A stretch of DNA of 64,000 bases from Butyrivibrio sp. VCD2006 (GTDB lineage Bacteria; Bacillota; Clostridia; Lachnospirales; Lachnospiraceae). Position numbers and translations under genes: made by a program. Location of the stretch: NCBI RefSeq assembly GCF_000423925.1, contig NZ_AUIX01000003.1, positions 62,001 through 126,000 of the forward strand, given 5' to 3'. Below the pieces are notes generated by a model. The model did not search any database. It was given only the letters and a program-made list of their open reading frames with translations, and was not told the DNA's origin. Positions 8,007 to 16,256 of this stretch are shown here, piece by piece; position 1 is the stretch's first letter; every line of letters starts with the position of its first letter.

Positions 8007-10238
8007 TTAATATCTTCTACATTCCTTATCCAGAAGATCAAAATTTACATAATCGGCAATTCTGCCGTTTGAATTGTTTACAACGGCAAAATGTAAGCCT
8101 TTTCTTTCGATCATGATATTGTCACCATTAATCTTAAGCATGAAATCCTTATCATTAAAGCTGTCCCAGCTTCCCTTAAGGTGATAAGAAAGGTTTTCAT
8201 TCACTTTTCCCTTTACATTCACGCTATCCTTTGTAGCATAGCTGTCATTAAGCTCGCTATTAATTGCAGCGACAAGTGTAATATCCTGTCCCTTAGGAAT
8301 ATCACCGTTTATTCCAAGTGCTTTTAGTGCTTCAATGTTTTCGCCGGTCAGCCTCATGGCACCGCTCTTTCTTGTTGTGATGAAAACAGTATAATCACCG
8401 CTATCTGCATAAGATTTAAGTGCCTCCAGATATTCCTGAAAATCTGTCTGCTTAAGGTTCATATCCCCTCTTTGCGTAAACAGATTTATGTCAGAGCCCA
8501 GTGCTCCTCTGCAATATACATTAAACTCTGTGTCCTTTGGATTAATATCTTCCAATGGAATCTCAGCTACGTAATCGCCATCAGAATTTTGTTCCATCAC
8601 ATAGGTCCTTTGATTATCACTATTACCCTCGACATTTACAACAACGTCTATGCTTTGAATTTTCTCTACAACGCCCTTTATATTACTTACGACTACTCTT
8701 ACAACATCTCCGTCAATAGTTATGTCGGTATCTGCAGATGCACCTTCATAATTCTGCTCCATTGCCATTTCATCAGTGATGCCTGCAAGCTCATTCATGA
8801 AATGTGACTTCCTGTTAAGCTCACTTGTCATGGTATCCATCTCATTTATTTCAAGAAGAGTTTTCTCAGAAGAAAACAGATTTGTTCCAAGTCCCAGTCT
8901 GTCACCTTCTATCTTTGCACCAAGAGATGCAATTGTGGTGGGGTACATATCAAAGGTTGTATATGCTCTCTTTTCGCCAAGCTGTTTCGATACTCCTGGA
9001 TTTATAAAGCAGGTATATACAGTTCTTGTGTAGTCCTCTGGAATCATCGCACAAAAATCCGCATCCATTGTAGGATGGTCACCTACAAGAACAATAGTTG
9101 TGTTTTCATAAAAATCCTGTTCCTGTATCCAATTAACGAATTCAACAGCCTGTCTGCTTGCACATGAAAATACATTTGAATACTGGTCATCAAATTCATC
9201 CTCACAAAGTCTGCATACATAACCGTCTTCAAAGTGTGTATCAACGGTTAGAAGAGTCAGGTTAAAGGGCTCATCGCTTTTTGAGAGCTCAGTCAGCCTG
9301 TTCTTTGCGTATTCATAAAGCTTTTCATCTTCAAAGCCCCACCATACTCCGTAATCCTCAGGAATCCATCCCTGAGCCTTAGCATAAGGATAGTCAACGA
9401 TATCAAAATCTCCGTGAGTCTTAAAGAAAAGCTCTCTTCCTCCAAAGGTAGCATTGGATCCACACAGGTATTCCTGATGATAGCCTTCGTCCTTAAGTAC
9501 ATCACCAAGTGCCCTAACAGTAGGGAAAAATGTCTCCTGCTCGGACATACTGTTAGCATCGATACTTATCTGTAGGGGAAGTCCTGATGACTGTGCAAAA
9601 ATAGCACCCATAGTCCAGTCAGTACCAGGCATGGAATAACCGCCGTTTAACTTATCCGTTCCTTCTCCAAAGAACTCATTTTGGAGCGCAAGATCAGTCA
9701 ACTCCGGGATTCTGCTCTTTTCAAATCCGCCGCCATGCTCTTTGTCGGTGTCAGTTACCTCTGTAGATTCCAGATAAATGTAAACAAGGTTCCTCTTCTT
9801 TTCAGGGAATTCAATTTTTACTTCATGAGGATCAGCATAATTGTCCTTGATAAAGGTCGATGCATGAAGCTGCTGATCGATATAGGAACTCATATCAAGC
9901 TGTATCCATGTGTAAGTAAGAGCAGCTATAAGTGCAGCTACCGAAGCAGCAATTGCAATCAAAACTCTTTTCCCACCAAGTGCTTCTTTTTTCACAAAAG
10001 TAAGAAATAAGAAAAGCACCAATGCAGCAACACATGTTGGCAAGAAAGCTCTCATAATAAATAGCTTAATCATCGCATGAGATGCTCCAGAAAGAGACAT
10101 CTTGACGTTGAACATAAGCTCATTAACAGTCATAGTATTCCAGGTATTGAAAAACCACAGCGATGTAAACATTAATAAAAATGGAATAGCCAGTATTATT
10201 GTTAAAATGAGATTTTTAATTATATTTCTTTTCTTCAC
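8007..10238 (-). CDS. LTA synthase family sulfatase-fold membrane protein
   Basis: Membrane-anchored phosphoglycerol transferase-like protein of the LtaS/alkaline-phosphatase fold. Family members transfer glycerophosphate from phosphatidylglycerol to a lipid-anchored polymer outside the cell. Residues 1-115 hold three clear membrane segments. The extracellular domain has a metal/nucleophile pattern: LVYIYLEST (151-159), the SMPGTDWTMGAIF loop with candidate nucleophile threonines T206/T209, THFEDGY, and VLVGDHPTMD. After the catalytic domain comes an unusual C-terminal extension of about 220 residues with no recognised motif. The start is GTG at 10238 with AAGGAA five bases upstream. At 743 residues it is longer than LtaS. 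It is divergent from a GDPD-like lipoprotein, which fits glycerophosphate-polymer metabolism. The exact polymer is unknown. Confidence 0.85.
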   Translation of the reverse strand: MKKRNIIKNLILTIILAIPFLLMFTSLWFFNTWNTMTVNELMFNVKMSLSGASHAMIKLFIMRAFLPTCVAALVLFLFLTFVKKEALGGKRVLIAIAASVAALIAALTYTWIQLDMSSYIDQQLHASTFIKDNYADPHEVKIEFPEKKRNLVYIYLESTEVTDTDKEHGGGFEKSRIPELTDLALQNEFFGEGTDKLNGGYSMPGTDWTMGAIFAQSSGLPLQISIDANSMSEQETFFPTVRALGDVLKDEGYHQEYLCGSNATFGGRELFFKTHGDFDIVDYPYAKAQGWIPEDYGVWWGFEDEKLYEYAKNRLTELSKSDEPFNLTLLTVDTHFEDGYVCRLCEDEFDDQYSNVFSCASRQAVEFVNWIQEQDFYENTTIVLVGDHPTMDADFCAMIPEDYTRTVYTCFINPGVSKQLGEKRAYTTFDMYPTTIASLGAKIEGDRLGLGTNLFSSEKTLLEINEMDTMTSELNRKSHFMNELAGITDEMAMEQNYEGASADTDITIDGDVVRVVVSNIKGVVEKIQSIDVVVNVEGNSDNQRTYVMEQNSDGDYVAEIPLEDINPKDTEFNVYCRGALGSDINLFTQRGDMNLKQTDFQEYLEALKSYADSGDYTVFITTRKSGAMRLTGENIEALKALGINGDIPKGQDITLVAAINSELNDSYATKDSVNVKGKVNENLSYHLKGSWDSFNDKDFMLKINGDNIMIERKGLHFAVVNNSNGRIADYVNFDLLDKECRRY

Positions 10239-10382
10239 GATTGTTCCTTAAATGTTATAATTATTTTTGGTTTTACCAAACTAGATTATTTTAGCATAAC
10301 AGACAAAAGCATAAAAGCAATAACGCCCTATTATTCCAATGCCGGCGCCAAATATTATTCTTTTATCAGGGAATTTGTTCAA

Positions 10383-11225
10383 ATGAAAATAAGACCTCTT
10401 AAAAACTTCACAAGTCTAGCAGTTCTTGGTACTCTGCTTTTTTGCATTTCTTTTATTTGCGGATGCGGCAATACCGTTCCGGATAACATCAATGCTATGC
10501 GCAGCACCTTTTCAGAAAATAAATATATAATTCATGCCTGCGGATTTATAAATGATGATGAGGGTAATGAATACGATTACACAAACTCAAAGGAAGCTCT
10601 TGAAAGAAGTCTTTCTGTAGGAAACAGAATTATAGAAATAGATTTCCACTACACAAGCGACCATGCTCTTGTTTGCGGAAAAGCCTGGGGAGATCTCTAT
10701 CTTAACGGAAAACAAATGACACCGGGAGAACCGCCTACTCTTTCAGAATATTTGCAGTGCAAAATATTAGATAAATTTACTGTCCTCACCTTTGATGATA
10801 TAGCGCAGTATATGCGAGAGTACAAGGACATGATAGTCGTTACGGATACAAAGGAGACAGACATCGATACCTATAAAATGATTGCCTCTGACTATCCTGA
10901 TATTGCAGACAGATTTGTAGTTCAGATATACCACGCTACCGAATATGATGCAGTAAAAAAAGCAGGCTTCCCTTATATTATCTATACATTATATGAAACC
11001 GAGAATTCCGAGCGTACTAAAGAAGCTCTTTTAAAAGCAGCAAAAAAGCCTCTTGTCGGTTTCACTTTTCATATTGATCTAACTAACGACTCGGAATTTA
11101 TGGATGTAATGAAAAAGTCAGATACGCCTCTATTTGTTCATACCGAAAACGATGAATCAAAAATAAAGGAATATCTGACTGATGGTATTTCATGTATATA
11201 CACAGATAGGATTGACCTAAAATAA
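10383..11225 (+). CDS. GDPD-like secreted lipoprotein with altered active site
   Basis: Predicted lipoprotein related to glycerophosphodiester phosphodiesterases (TIM barrel). Residues 5-27 form a signal peptide ending in ICGC, with C28 as the likely lipidated cysteine. The barrel opens with IIHACGF (H51 in place of the usual HRG histidine), then YTNSKEAL and EIDFHYTSDHALV, which holds the metal-ligand pair E85 and D87. The second catalytic histidine, normally in an HD or HxW motif about twelve residues later, appears to be replaced (GKAW, 99-102), so activity may be reduced or changed. It is one of only three plus-strand genes and is divergent from the LTA-synthase-like gene, which suggests remodelling of glycerophosphate polymers. 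Alternative: a PI-PLC-like or non-catalytic binding protein. Confidence 0.75.
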   Translation: MKIRPLKNFTSLAVLGTLLFCISFICGCGNTVPDNINAMRSTFSENKYIIHACGFINDDEGNEYDYTNSKEALERSLSVGNRIIEIDFHYTSDHALVCGKAWGDLYLNGKQMTPGEPPTLSEYLQCKILDKFTVLTFDDIAQYMREYKDMIVVTDTKETDIDTYKMIASDYPDIADRFVVQIYHATEYDAVKKAGFPYIIYTLYETENSERTKEALLKAAKKPLVGFTFHIDLTNDSEFMDVMKKSDTPLFVHTENDESKIKEYLTDGISCIYTDRIDLK

Positions 11226-11318
11226 AGCAAATTCCCTCTTAAAATGCCAAGGTATAGCGTACGCCCATTCCCTCATCGGATTGCTCTTCATACATATCAC
11301 TGGAGTAATTCTGATATA

Positions 11319-12971
11319 TCATGCATTCATAATATGAGCTTTTTTAAGAATACCAACAATTTTACTACCTTTAGGGAACGACAGTAATTCTTCTTCTGTC
11401 ACGCCCTTCATCTTAACCATTCCTACAGCATATATTAGAACTGCCACAAACATTGCTACAAGTACAGCAATGAGATTTGCAAAATACTCTCTTGGTAATA
11501 TCATTCCAATAAGGAATTTGAACAGCATATGTACTCCAAATGCAGCGCCTCCCATAAGTACTGAAACAAGTACCGGGATAATATACATTTTCAGCACATC
11601 CTGTTTAACATCAAGATATCGAGAAATAGACCATTCGTTTAGCACACACATCATGAGTGAATAAATTATAGCTGTGATGGCCAAAGCTTTGTTCCCAATA
11701 TTGGTAAACAGCAAAAGCAGTACAAGTGCCACAGTCTGAACAATTAACGCTATAGCAGCATTAATAACCGGGATATTAACCTTTCCGATTCCCTGAAGTA
11801 TAGCGTTACTTACAGTAGAAAGTGAATAAAACACAACAGTCACAGCCAATATCTGCATCAGAACACCTGCTTCATGTAGCGATGACTTCTGCGGGAAAAG
11901 AAGCATTATTATTGGCTCTGACAAAGCAAAGAGTCCCGCCGCAGATGGTATTGCAATCATGTTAATAAGGGTATATACCCTGACAACCATCTGAGAAGTT
12001 TTCTTATAATTCTTCTGCGCAAAGTATGTTGAAATGTTCGGTATGATAGCAGCTGCCGCAGCTGCAGCAATTCTTATAGGAAAATTACTTATTACCACCG
12101 ATTTTCTTGTATAGACACCGAATCTGGTAATGACCTCATTATGCGGTATTCCTCTATAGCCAGTCATAAGCTTGGTAAACAGTGTCTGATTAAGTGTCGT
12201 TGGAAGCTGATAAATAAATGTACTGAAAATAAAAGGCGTTACTATCATGATTATCATTCTGAATATTTCATTGTATGTCATATCCTCATGATGATCATGA
12301 ATGACTTTTCTTTTTATATAGTCCCTATTTATGTTATAAACAAAAAACATAAATATTAAAGCTATAACCACACCTGAGCCGGTACCAAGCGCACTTCCTA
12401 TAGCACCATACATCGCTCTTGTGTGCTCATCGTACCCTCTCGAAACAGCAAGTCTTACAAGCAAAAGTGCCATACCAACTGAAACAATAGCATTTAAAAT
12501 CTGTTCGACCAGCTGGGATACACTGGTTGGAACCATTGTCCTGTGAGCCTGAAAATATCCTCTGAGAACACCTAGCGGTCCAAATATAAATATTATGGGT
12601 GCAAACACTCTGACTACAGGAATCGAATTACCTGAAACAATCAGAGGCGCACCAAATAATAAAAAGATGCTTCCTAGTCCGCCCACTATGCACACATAAA
12701 TAAGCGCACAGTGAAATATCCGCTGTGCGTTGCGATATTCGTGAACAGCAAGCTTCTGCGATAAGATTTTACTCATCGCAGAAGGTATGCTATATGACGA
12801 AATAAGCAATACAATATTATAGATATTATAAGCTGTACTGTAGTAGCCATTACCCTCATCACCAATAATTCCGGTAAGAGGTCCCTGATATAACAGACCA
12901 ATTATGCTGCATATCAGTCCAGCCATTGCAAGGATTCCGCCTTGCACAATTACATTTTTCTTTTTACTCAT
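11319..12971 (-). CDS. MOP-superfamily polysaccharide flippase (SpoVB/MurJ-like)
   Basis: Polytopic membrane protein of 550 residues with about 14 predicted transmembrane segments, belonging to the multidrug/oligosaccharidyl-lipid/polysaccharide (MOP) exporter superfamily. The opening with GGILAMAGLICSIIGLLYQGPL and the internal GVLRGYFQAHRTMVPTSVSQ are typical of the SpoVB/YtgP group, which includes MurJ-type lipid II flippases. It may flip lipid II or another lipid-linked glycan. ATG at 12971 lies three bases after the glgA stop with no separate ribosome site, so it is probably translationally coupled to glgA. No terminator is evident between its 3' end and the convergent GDPD-like gene. 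Confidence 0.85.
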   Translation of the reverse strand: MSKKKNVIVQGGILAMAGLICSIIGLLYQGPLTGIIGDEGNGYYSTAYNIYNIVLLISSYSIPSAMSKILSQKLAVHEYRNAQRIFHCALIYVCIVGGLGSIFLLFGAPLIVSGNSIPVVRVFAPIIFIFGPLGVLRGYFQAHRTMVPTSVSQLVEQILNAIVSVGMALLLVRLAVSRGYDEHTRAMYGAIGSALGTGSGVVIALIFMFFVYNINRDYIKRKVIHDHHEDMTYNEIFRMIIMIVTPFIFSTFIYQLPTTLNQTLFTKLMTGYRGIPHNEVITRFGVYTRKSVVISNFPIRIAAAAAAAIIPNISTYFAQKNYKKTSQMVVRVYTLINMIAIPSAAGLFALSEPIIMLLFPQKSSLHEAGVLMQILAVTVVFYSLSTVSNAILQGIGKVNIPVINAAIALIVQTVALVLLLLFTNIGNKALAITAIIYSLMMCVLNEWSISRYLDVKQDVLKMYIIPVLVSVLMGGAAFGVHMLFKFLIGMILPREYFANLIAVLVAMFVAVLIYAVGMVKMKGVTEEELLSFPKGSKIVGILKKAHIMNA

Positions 12972-12974
12972 CTT

Positions 12975-14420
12975 TTAGGGTCTAAGCCAGTCGTACATCT
13001 CCTGATATTTGGATGCTGATACTTCCCATGAGAAGTCTGCAGCCATTGCACGATCGATCATCTTGTTCCATTCACGCTTGTTGTCATAGTAAACTCTCTC
13101 AGCTTCGCGTACAGTACGCATCATCTCATGCGCATTGTAATTGAGGAAGCCAAAGCCTGTTCCCTTACTCTCATATTGGTTGTAAGGTTCAACAGTATCT
13201 GAAAGACCACCTGTCTGTCTCACAATCGGTACAGAACCGTATCTGAGCGCCATCAACTGTGAAAGTCCGCAAGGCTCGAAAAGTGAAGGCATAAGGAATG
13301 CATCAGAAGCTGCATAAATCTTATGTGATAAAGGATTGGAATAATAAATATTCGCTGAAACCTTATCCGGGAACTTCCATGCAAAATGACGGAACATGTT
13401 CTCGTACTGTTCCTCACCTGTTCCAAGAACAACTATCTGAATTGCATCCTGGCAAAGCTCATCAAGAACATAAGCAATAAGATCAAATCCCTTCTGATCA
13501 GTAAGTCTTGAAATAATACCGATCATCATGATCTTATCATCCTCAGGGAGACCAAGCTCTCTTTGAAGTGCTCTCTTGTTCTTAACCTTTTCTTTACGGA
13601 AGTTAATAGCATTATAAGGATAGTCGAGGAATTTATCTGTCTCAGGATTGAACTCAGTATAATCTATACCGTTAACAATTCCTCTAAGGTCATGATTTCT
13701 TGCTCTGAGAAGTCCATCAAGTCCCTCGCCATAAAACTCGGTCTTAATCTCCTCAGCATAGGTGCTACTAACAGTTGTAATAGCATCTGCATAAACGATA
13801 CCACCCTTTAAGAGGTTAGCATCCTTATAATATCCAAGCTTATCGGGTGTAAAGTAATAATCCGGAAGTCCGGTAATATCCTGTACATCCTTAGCATCCC
13901 ATTTACCCTGGAACTTAAGATTATGAATAGTCATTATTGACTTTATACCACGGAAAAATTCATTTCCCTGGAATCTCTCCTTAAGGTAAACAGGAATAAG
14001 TCCTGTCTGCCAGTCATGACAATGAATAATGTCAGGTCTGAAGCCTATTACAGGAAGAATAGAAAGTGCTGCCTTACTGAAATAAGCAAACTTTTCAATC
14101 TCCCAGATTACATCTCCGCCATAGGGAGCGCTTCCACCAAAGAAGTATTCATTATCAATAAAGTAATACTTAATACCGTCAACCTCGGCATAGAAGATTC
14201 CCACATATTCACTCTTCCAGTGGAAATCCATGTAAAAATTGGAAACATATTCCAATTTATCTCTCATCTCCTGTGACATGCAGGTGTACTTTGGAAGGAT
14301 AACTCTTACATCAAAGTATTTCTTGTCAATATCCTTAGGCAAAGATCCAACTACATCTGCGAGTCCGCCGGTTTTAATAAATGGTACGCCTTCTGATGCA
14401 ACAAATAGAATGTTCTTCAT
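12975..14420 (-). CDS. glgA: Glycogen synthase (ADP-glucose, GT5)
   Basis: Transfers glucose from ADP-glucose to growing alpha-1,4-glucan. The 481-residue GT-B protein has the N-terminal KTGGLADVVGSLPK motif (ADP-glucose binding), HCHDWQTGL, and the C-terminal MPSLFEPCGLSQLMALRYG motif with PIVRQTGGLSDTV. The length is normal for bacterial GlgA. ATG at 14420 has GGAGG upstream. It lies between trpS and a flippase gene, with no other glycogen genes in the window. The grouping with trpS is probably transcriptional convenience rather than a pathway link. Confidence 0.95.
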   Translation of the reverse strand: MKNILFVASEGVPFIKTGGLADVVGSLPKDIDKKYFDVRVILPKYTCMSQEMRDKLEYVSNFYMDFHWKSEYVGIFYAEVDGIKYYFIDNEYFFGGSAPYGGDVIWEIEKFAYFSKAALSILPVIGFRPDIIHCHDWQTGLIPVYLKERFQGNEFFRGIKSIMTIHNLKFQGKWDAKDVQDITGLPDYYFTPDKLGYYKDANLLKGGIVYADAITTVSSTYAEEIKTEFYGEGLDGLLRARNHDLRGIVNGIDYTEFNPETDKFLDYPYNAINFRKEKVKNKRALQRELGLPEDDKIMMIGIISRLTDQKGFDLIAYVLDELCQDAIQIVVLGTGEEQYENMFRHFAWKFPDKVSANIYYSNPLSHKIYAASDAFLMPSLFEPCGLSQLMALRYGSVPIVRQTGGLSDTVEPYNQYESKGTGFGFLNYNAHEMMRTVREAERVYYDNKREWNKMIDRAMAADFSWEVSASKYQEMYDWLRP

Positions 14421-14461
14421 TTCGTGCCTCCATCATTGGAAGATTATTTTATTTCAGGTTA

Positions 14462-15556
14462 TCAATCCTCTGTAACCTGATATTTTGCAGACTGCATAGC
14501 TATGAGCTCATCATCTGAGAAGTAATCGATTCTCATAGCCTTCTTAACATCACTTAAGGTCTTGGCTGCAACCTCTTCTGCAACCTCAGAGCCCTTCTTA
14601 ATGACATCGTATACATAAGGAATATCCTTCTGGAATTCCTCTCTGCGCTTTCTGATAGGCTCAAGCTCTGTCTGAAGGACGTTGTTAAGGAACTTCTTCA
14701 CCTTAACATCTCCAAGACCGCCTCTCTTATAGTGAGCCTTCATCTCCTCAAGATTTGCATAATCAGGAGCAAATTCAGCAAAATGTTCATCTTTTGCAAA
14801 AGCATCAAGATAGATGAATACAGGGTTATTCTCGACTTCACCCGGATCCTCAACACGAAGATGATTAGGATCTGTAAACATGCCCATTACTTTTTTCTTA
14901 ATTGATTCCGGTGATTCGGAAAGATAAATGCAGTTGCCAAGTGACTTACTCATCTTAGCGGTACCGTCTGTACCGGGAAGTCTAAGGCATGCCTTGTTAT
15001 CAGGAAGAAGAATATTAGGCTCGACAAGTGCCTCACCGTAAACTGAATTAAACTTTCTGACAATCTCTCTGCACTGCTCGATCATAGGCTCCTGGTCCTC
15101 TCCAACCGGAACGGTTGTTGCCTTGAATGCAGTAATATCAGCAGCCTGGCTGATAGGATAAGTGAAAAATCCAACAGGAATACTTGTCTCGAAATTACGC
15201 ATCTGGATCTCAGCCTTAACTGTAGGATTTCTCTGAAGACGGGATACTGTGACAAGATTCATGTAATAAAACGAAAGCTCTGTGAGCTCCGGTATCTGTG
15301 ACTGTACGAAAAGAGTGCTCTTTGCAGGATCAAGACCCACTGCAAGATAATCAAGAGCAACCTCAATAACATTCTGTCTTACCTTCTCAGGATTCTCAGC
15401 ATTGTCTGTAAGCGCCTGAGCATCGGCAATCATAATAAAAATATCATCAAACTCACCTGAGTTCTGAAGCTCTACTCTTCTTCTGAGTGAACCGACATAA
15501 TGACCGACATGAAGCTTCCCTGTCGGGCGATCGCCGGTTAGTATAACTTTGCGCAT
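14462..15556 (-). CDS. trpS: Tryptophanyl-tRNA synthetase
   Basis: Class I aminoacyl-tRNA synthetase that charges tRNA-Trp. The protein shows the HIGH-type motif [11 protein letters not shown] near the N-terminus and the KMSKS loop (AKMSKSLGN). I place the start at the ATG at 15556 ([13 protein letters not shown], 364 residues). The ATG four codons upstream abuts the AAGGAG directly with no spacing, so it cannot be used efficiently. An extended -10 promoter at 15599-15607 leaves a leader of only about 35 nt, so the T-box leader common before trpS in Firmicutes is absent here. glgA follows after 41 bp. Confidence 0.95.
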   Translation of the reverse strand: MRKVILTGDRPTGKLHVGHYVGSLRRRVELQNSGEFDDIFIMIADAQALTDNAENPEKVRQNVIEVALDYLAVGLDPAKSTLFVQSQIPELTELSFYYMNLVTVSRLQRNPTVKAEIQMRNFETSIPVGFFTYPISQAADITAFKATTVPVGEDQEPMIEQCREIVRKFNSVYGEALVEPNILLPDNKACLRLPGTDGTAKMSKSLGNCIYLSESPESIKKKVMGMFTDPNHLRVEDPGEVENNPVFIYLDAFAKDEHFAEFAPDYANLEEMKAHYKRGGLGDVKVKKFLNNVLQTELEPIRKRREEFQKDIPYVYDVIKKGSEVAEEVAAKTLSDVKKAMRIDYFSDDELIAMQSAKYQVTED

Positions 15557-15598
15557 AACTTTTTTCATCTCCTTATATTTGTTCCAGAACCAAGATTC

Positions 15599-15607
15599 AT
15601 TATACCA
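15599..15607 (-). promoter_or_regulatory. Predicted extended -10 promoter of trpS
   Basis: Minus strand: TGG followed by a perfect TATAAT (15599-15604), with no good -35 at 17 bp. A second extended -10 (TGG plus TATACT, 15774-15782) lies further upstream and could give a longer leader. Confidence 0.5.
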
Positions 15608-15956
15608 GGCTCTAAATATTGATTATATCAAAATTCCACACTTTTTTATATATAAACAAGCCGCTTATATCAATCCCAAATCAACATTCAATAATTGAAA
15701 AATCGTACAAACCTCTCTGAATCTTTGATTTTGAAACAAAAGTGGTTTTTTGAACACTGAATCATATAGAAATAGTATACCATGTTTTGCTCAAAGTCGC
15801 TTCATTATTGGAGAAATCTTTTATATATATTCCAAATTAAAATCACAGAATATTCTAAATCTCGTTTGTGATTAGATATAATTTCGAATTATTTTATATT
15901 TAGTTTATGATTTGTCCATATTCTGTACAAATTTAAACCTTACTATATATTTAACA
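15608..15956. other. AT-rich gap upstream of trpS
   Basis: About 350 bp of AT-rich sequence without a credible open frame on either strand. It holds a second extended -10 candidate for trpS (15774-15782). I see no T-box motif, no tRNA and no convincing riboswitch in it. Confidence 0.5.
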
Positions 15957-16068
15957 GGAGTTAGAACTTCTGACTCCCCCAACAAAACTTTTTTCATACC
16001 GGGTTGTCGGGTTCCCCACCTGACAACCCCTCCTCCCAAAGATTACACGCTACGGCGTGTTTTTTTTT
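15957..16068 (+). ncRNA. Candidate small RNA: three hairpins ending in a terminator
   Basis: Read on the plus strand, this 112-bp stretch folds into a 9-bp hairpin (15957-15965 with 15969-15977), an 11-bp hairpin (16001-16011 with 16019-16029, GGGTTGTC/GACAACCC core) and a 6-bp hairpin followed by eight or more T (16045-16068). There is no open frame before the terminator, and the only promoter candidate (TTCTGT-N17-TATATA) is weak. It could equally be a compound repeat element, since both larger hairpins are symmetrical. Confidence 0.35.
16045..16068 (+). terminator. Plus-strand intrinsic terminator with no gene upstream
   Basis: ACACGC (16045-16050), loop TACG, GCGTGT (16055-16060), followed by T8 on the plus strand. 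No plus-strand gene precedes it within several kilobases. Confidence 0.6.
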
Positions 16069-16078
16069 GGATAAATAC

Positions 16079-16164
16079 GGTCAGAAATTGGATATACCAG
16101 TCTTAAACCTCCAATTGCAAAAAACGCACAATCGGTTTAAGACTGGTATATCCGATTTCTGACC
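16079..16164. repeat. Long hairpin with conserved apical loop, copy 1
   Basis: A 31-bp stem (16079-16109 with 16134-16164) that is perfect except for one T-G pair, closing a 24-base loop. The loop (16110-16133) reads TCCAATTGC, an A-run, CGCACAATC. It matches the loop of the hairpin at 35745-35826 at 15 of 18 positions outside the variable centre, while the two stems differ in sequence and length. It has no T-tract on either strand, so it is not an ordinary terminator. Confidence 0.7.
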
Positions 16165-16210
16165 TTACATATCGATAAAATAAAAAAACAAAACACTCTC
16201 TGCGTTTTTT

Positions 16211-16251
16211 CAAAGAAAAAGACCGAAGACTTATTCAAATCTCCGGTCTTT
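16211..16251 (-). terminator. Intrinsic terminator of rho
   Basis: Minus strand: arms 16240-16251 and 16218-16229 (CGGTCTTT/AAAGACCG core plus three more pairs after a mismatch), followed by TTTTTCTTT. It begins six bases after the rho stop codon. Confidence 0.8.
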
Positions 16252-16256
16252 CTTTA

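Noticed and set aside
11226..11318. Terminator between the convergent GDPD-like and flippase genes
   Set aside because: Only a short GCGTACGC palindrome without a T-tract was found.
15557..16256. T-box or other known riboswitch before trpS
   Set aside because: No T-box core (AGGGTGGNACCGCG on the minus strand) or specifier stem was seen.
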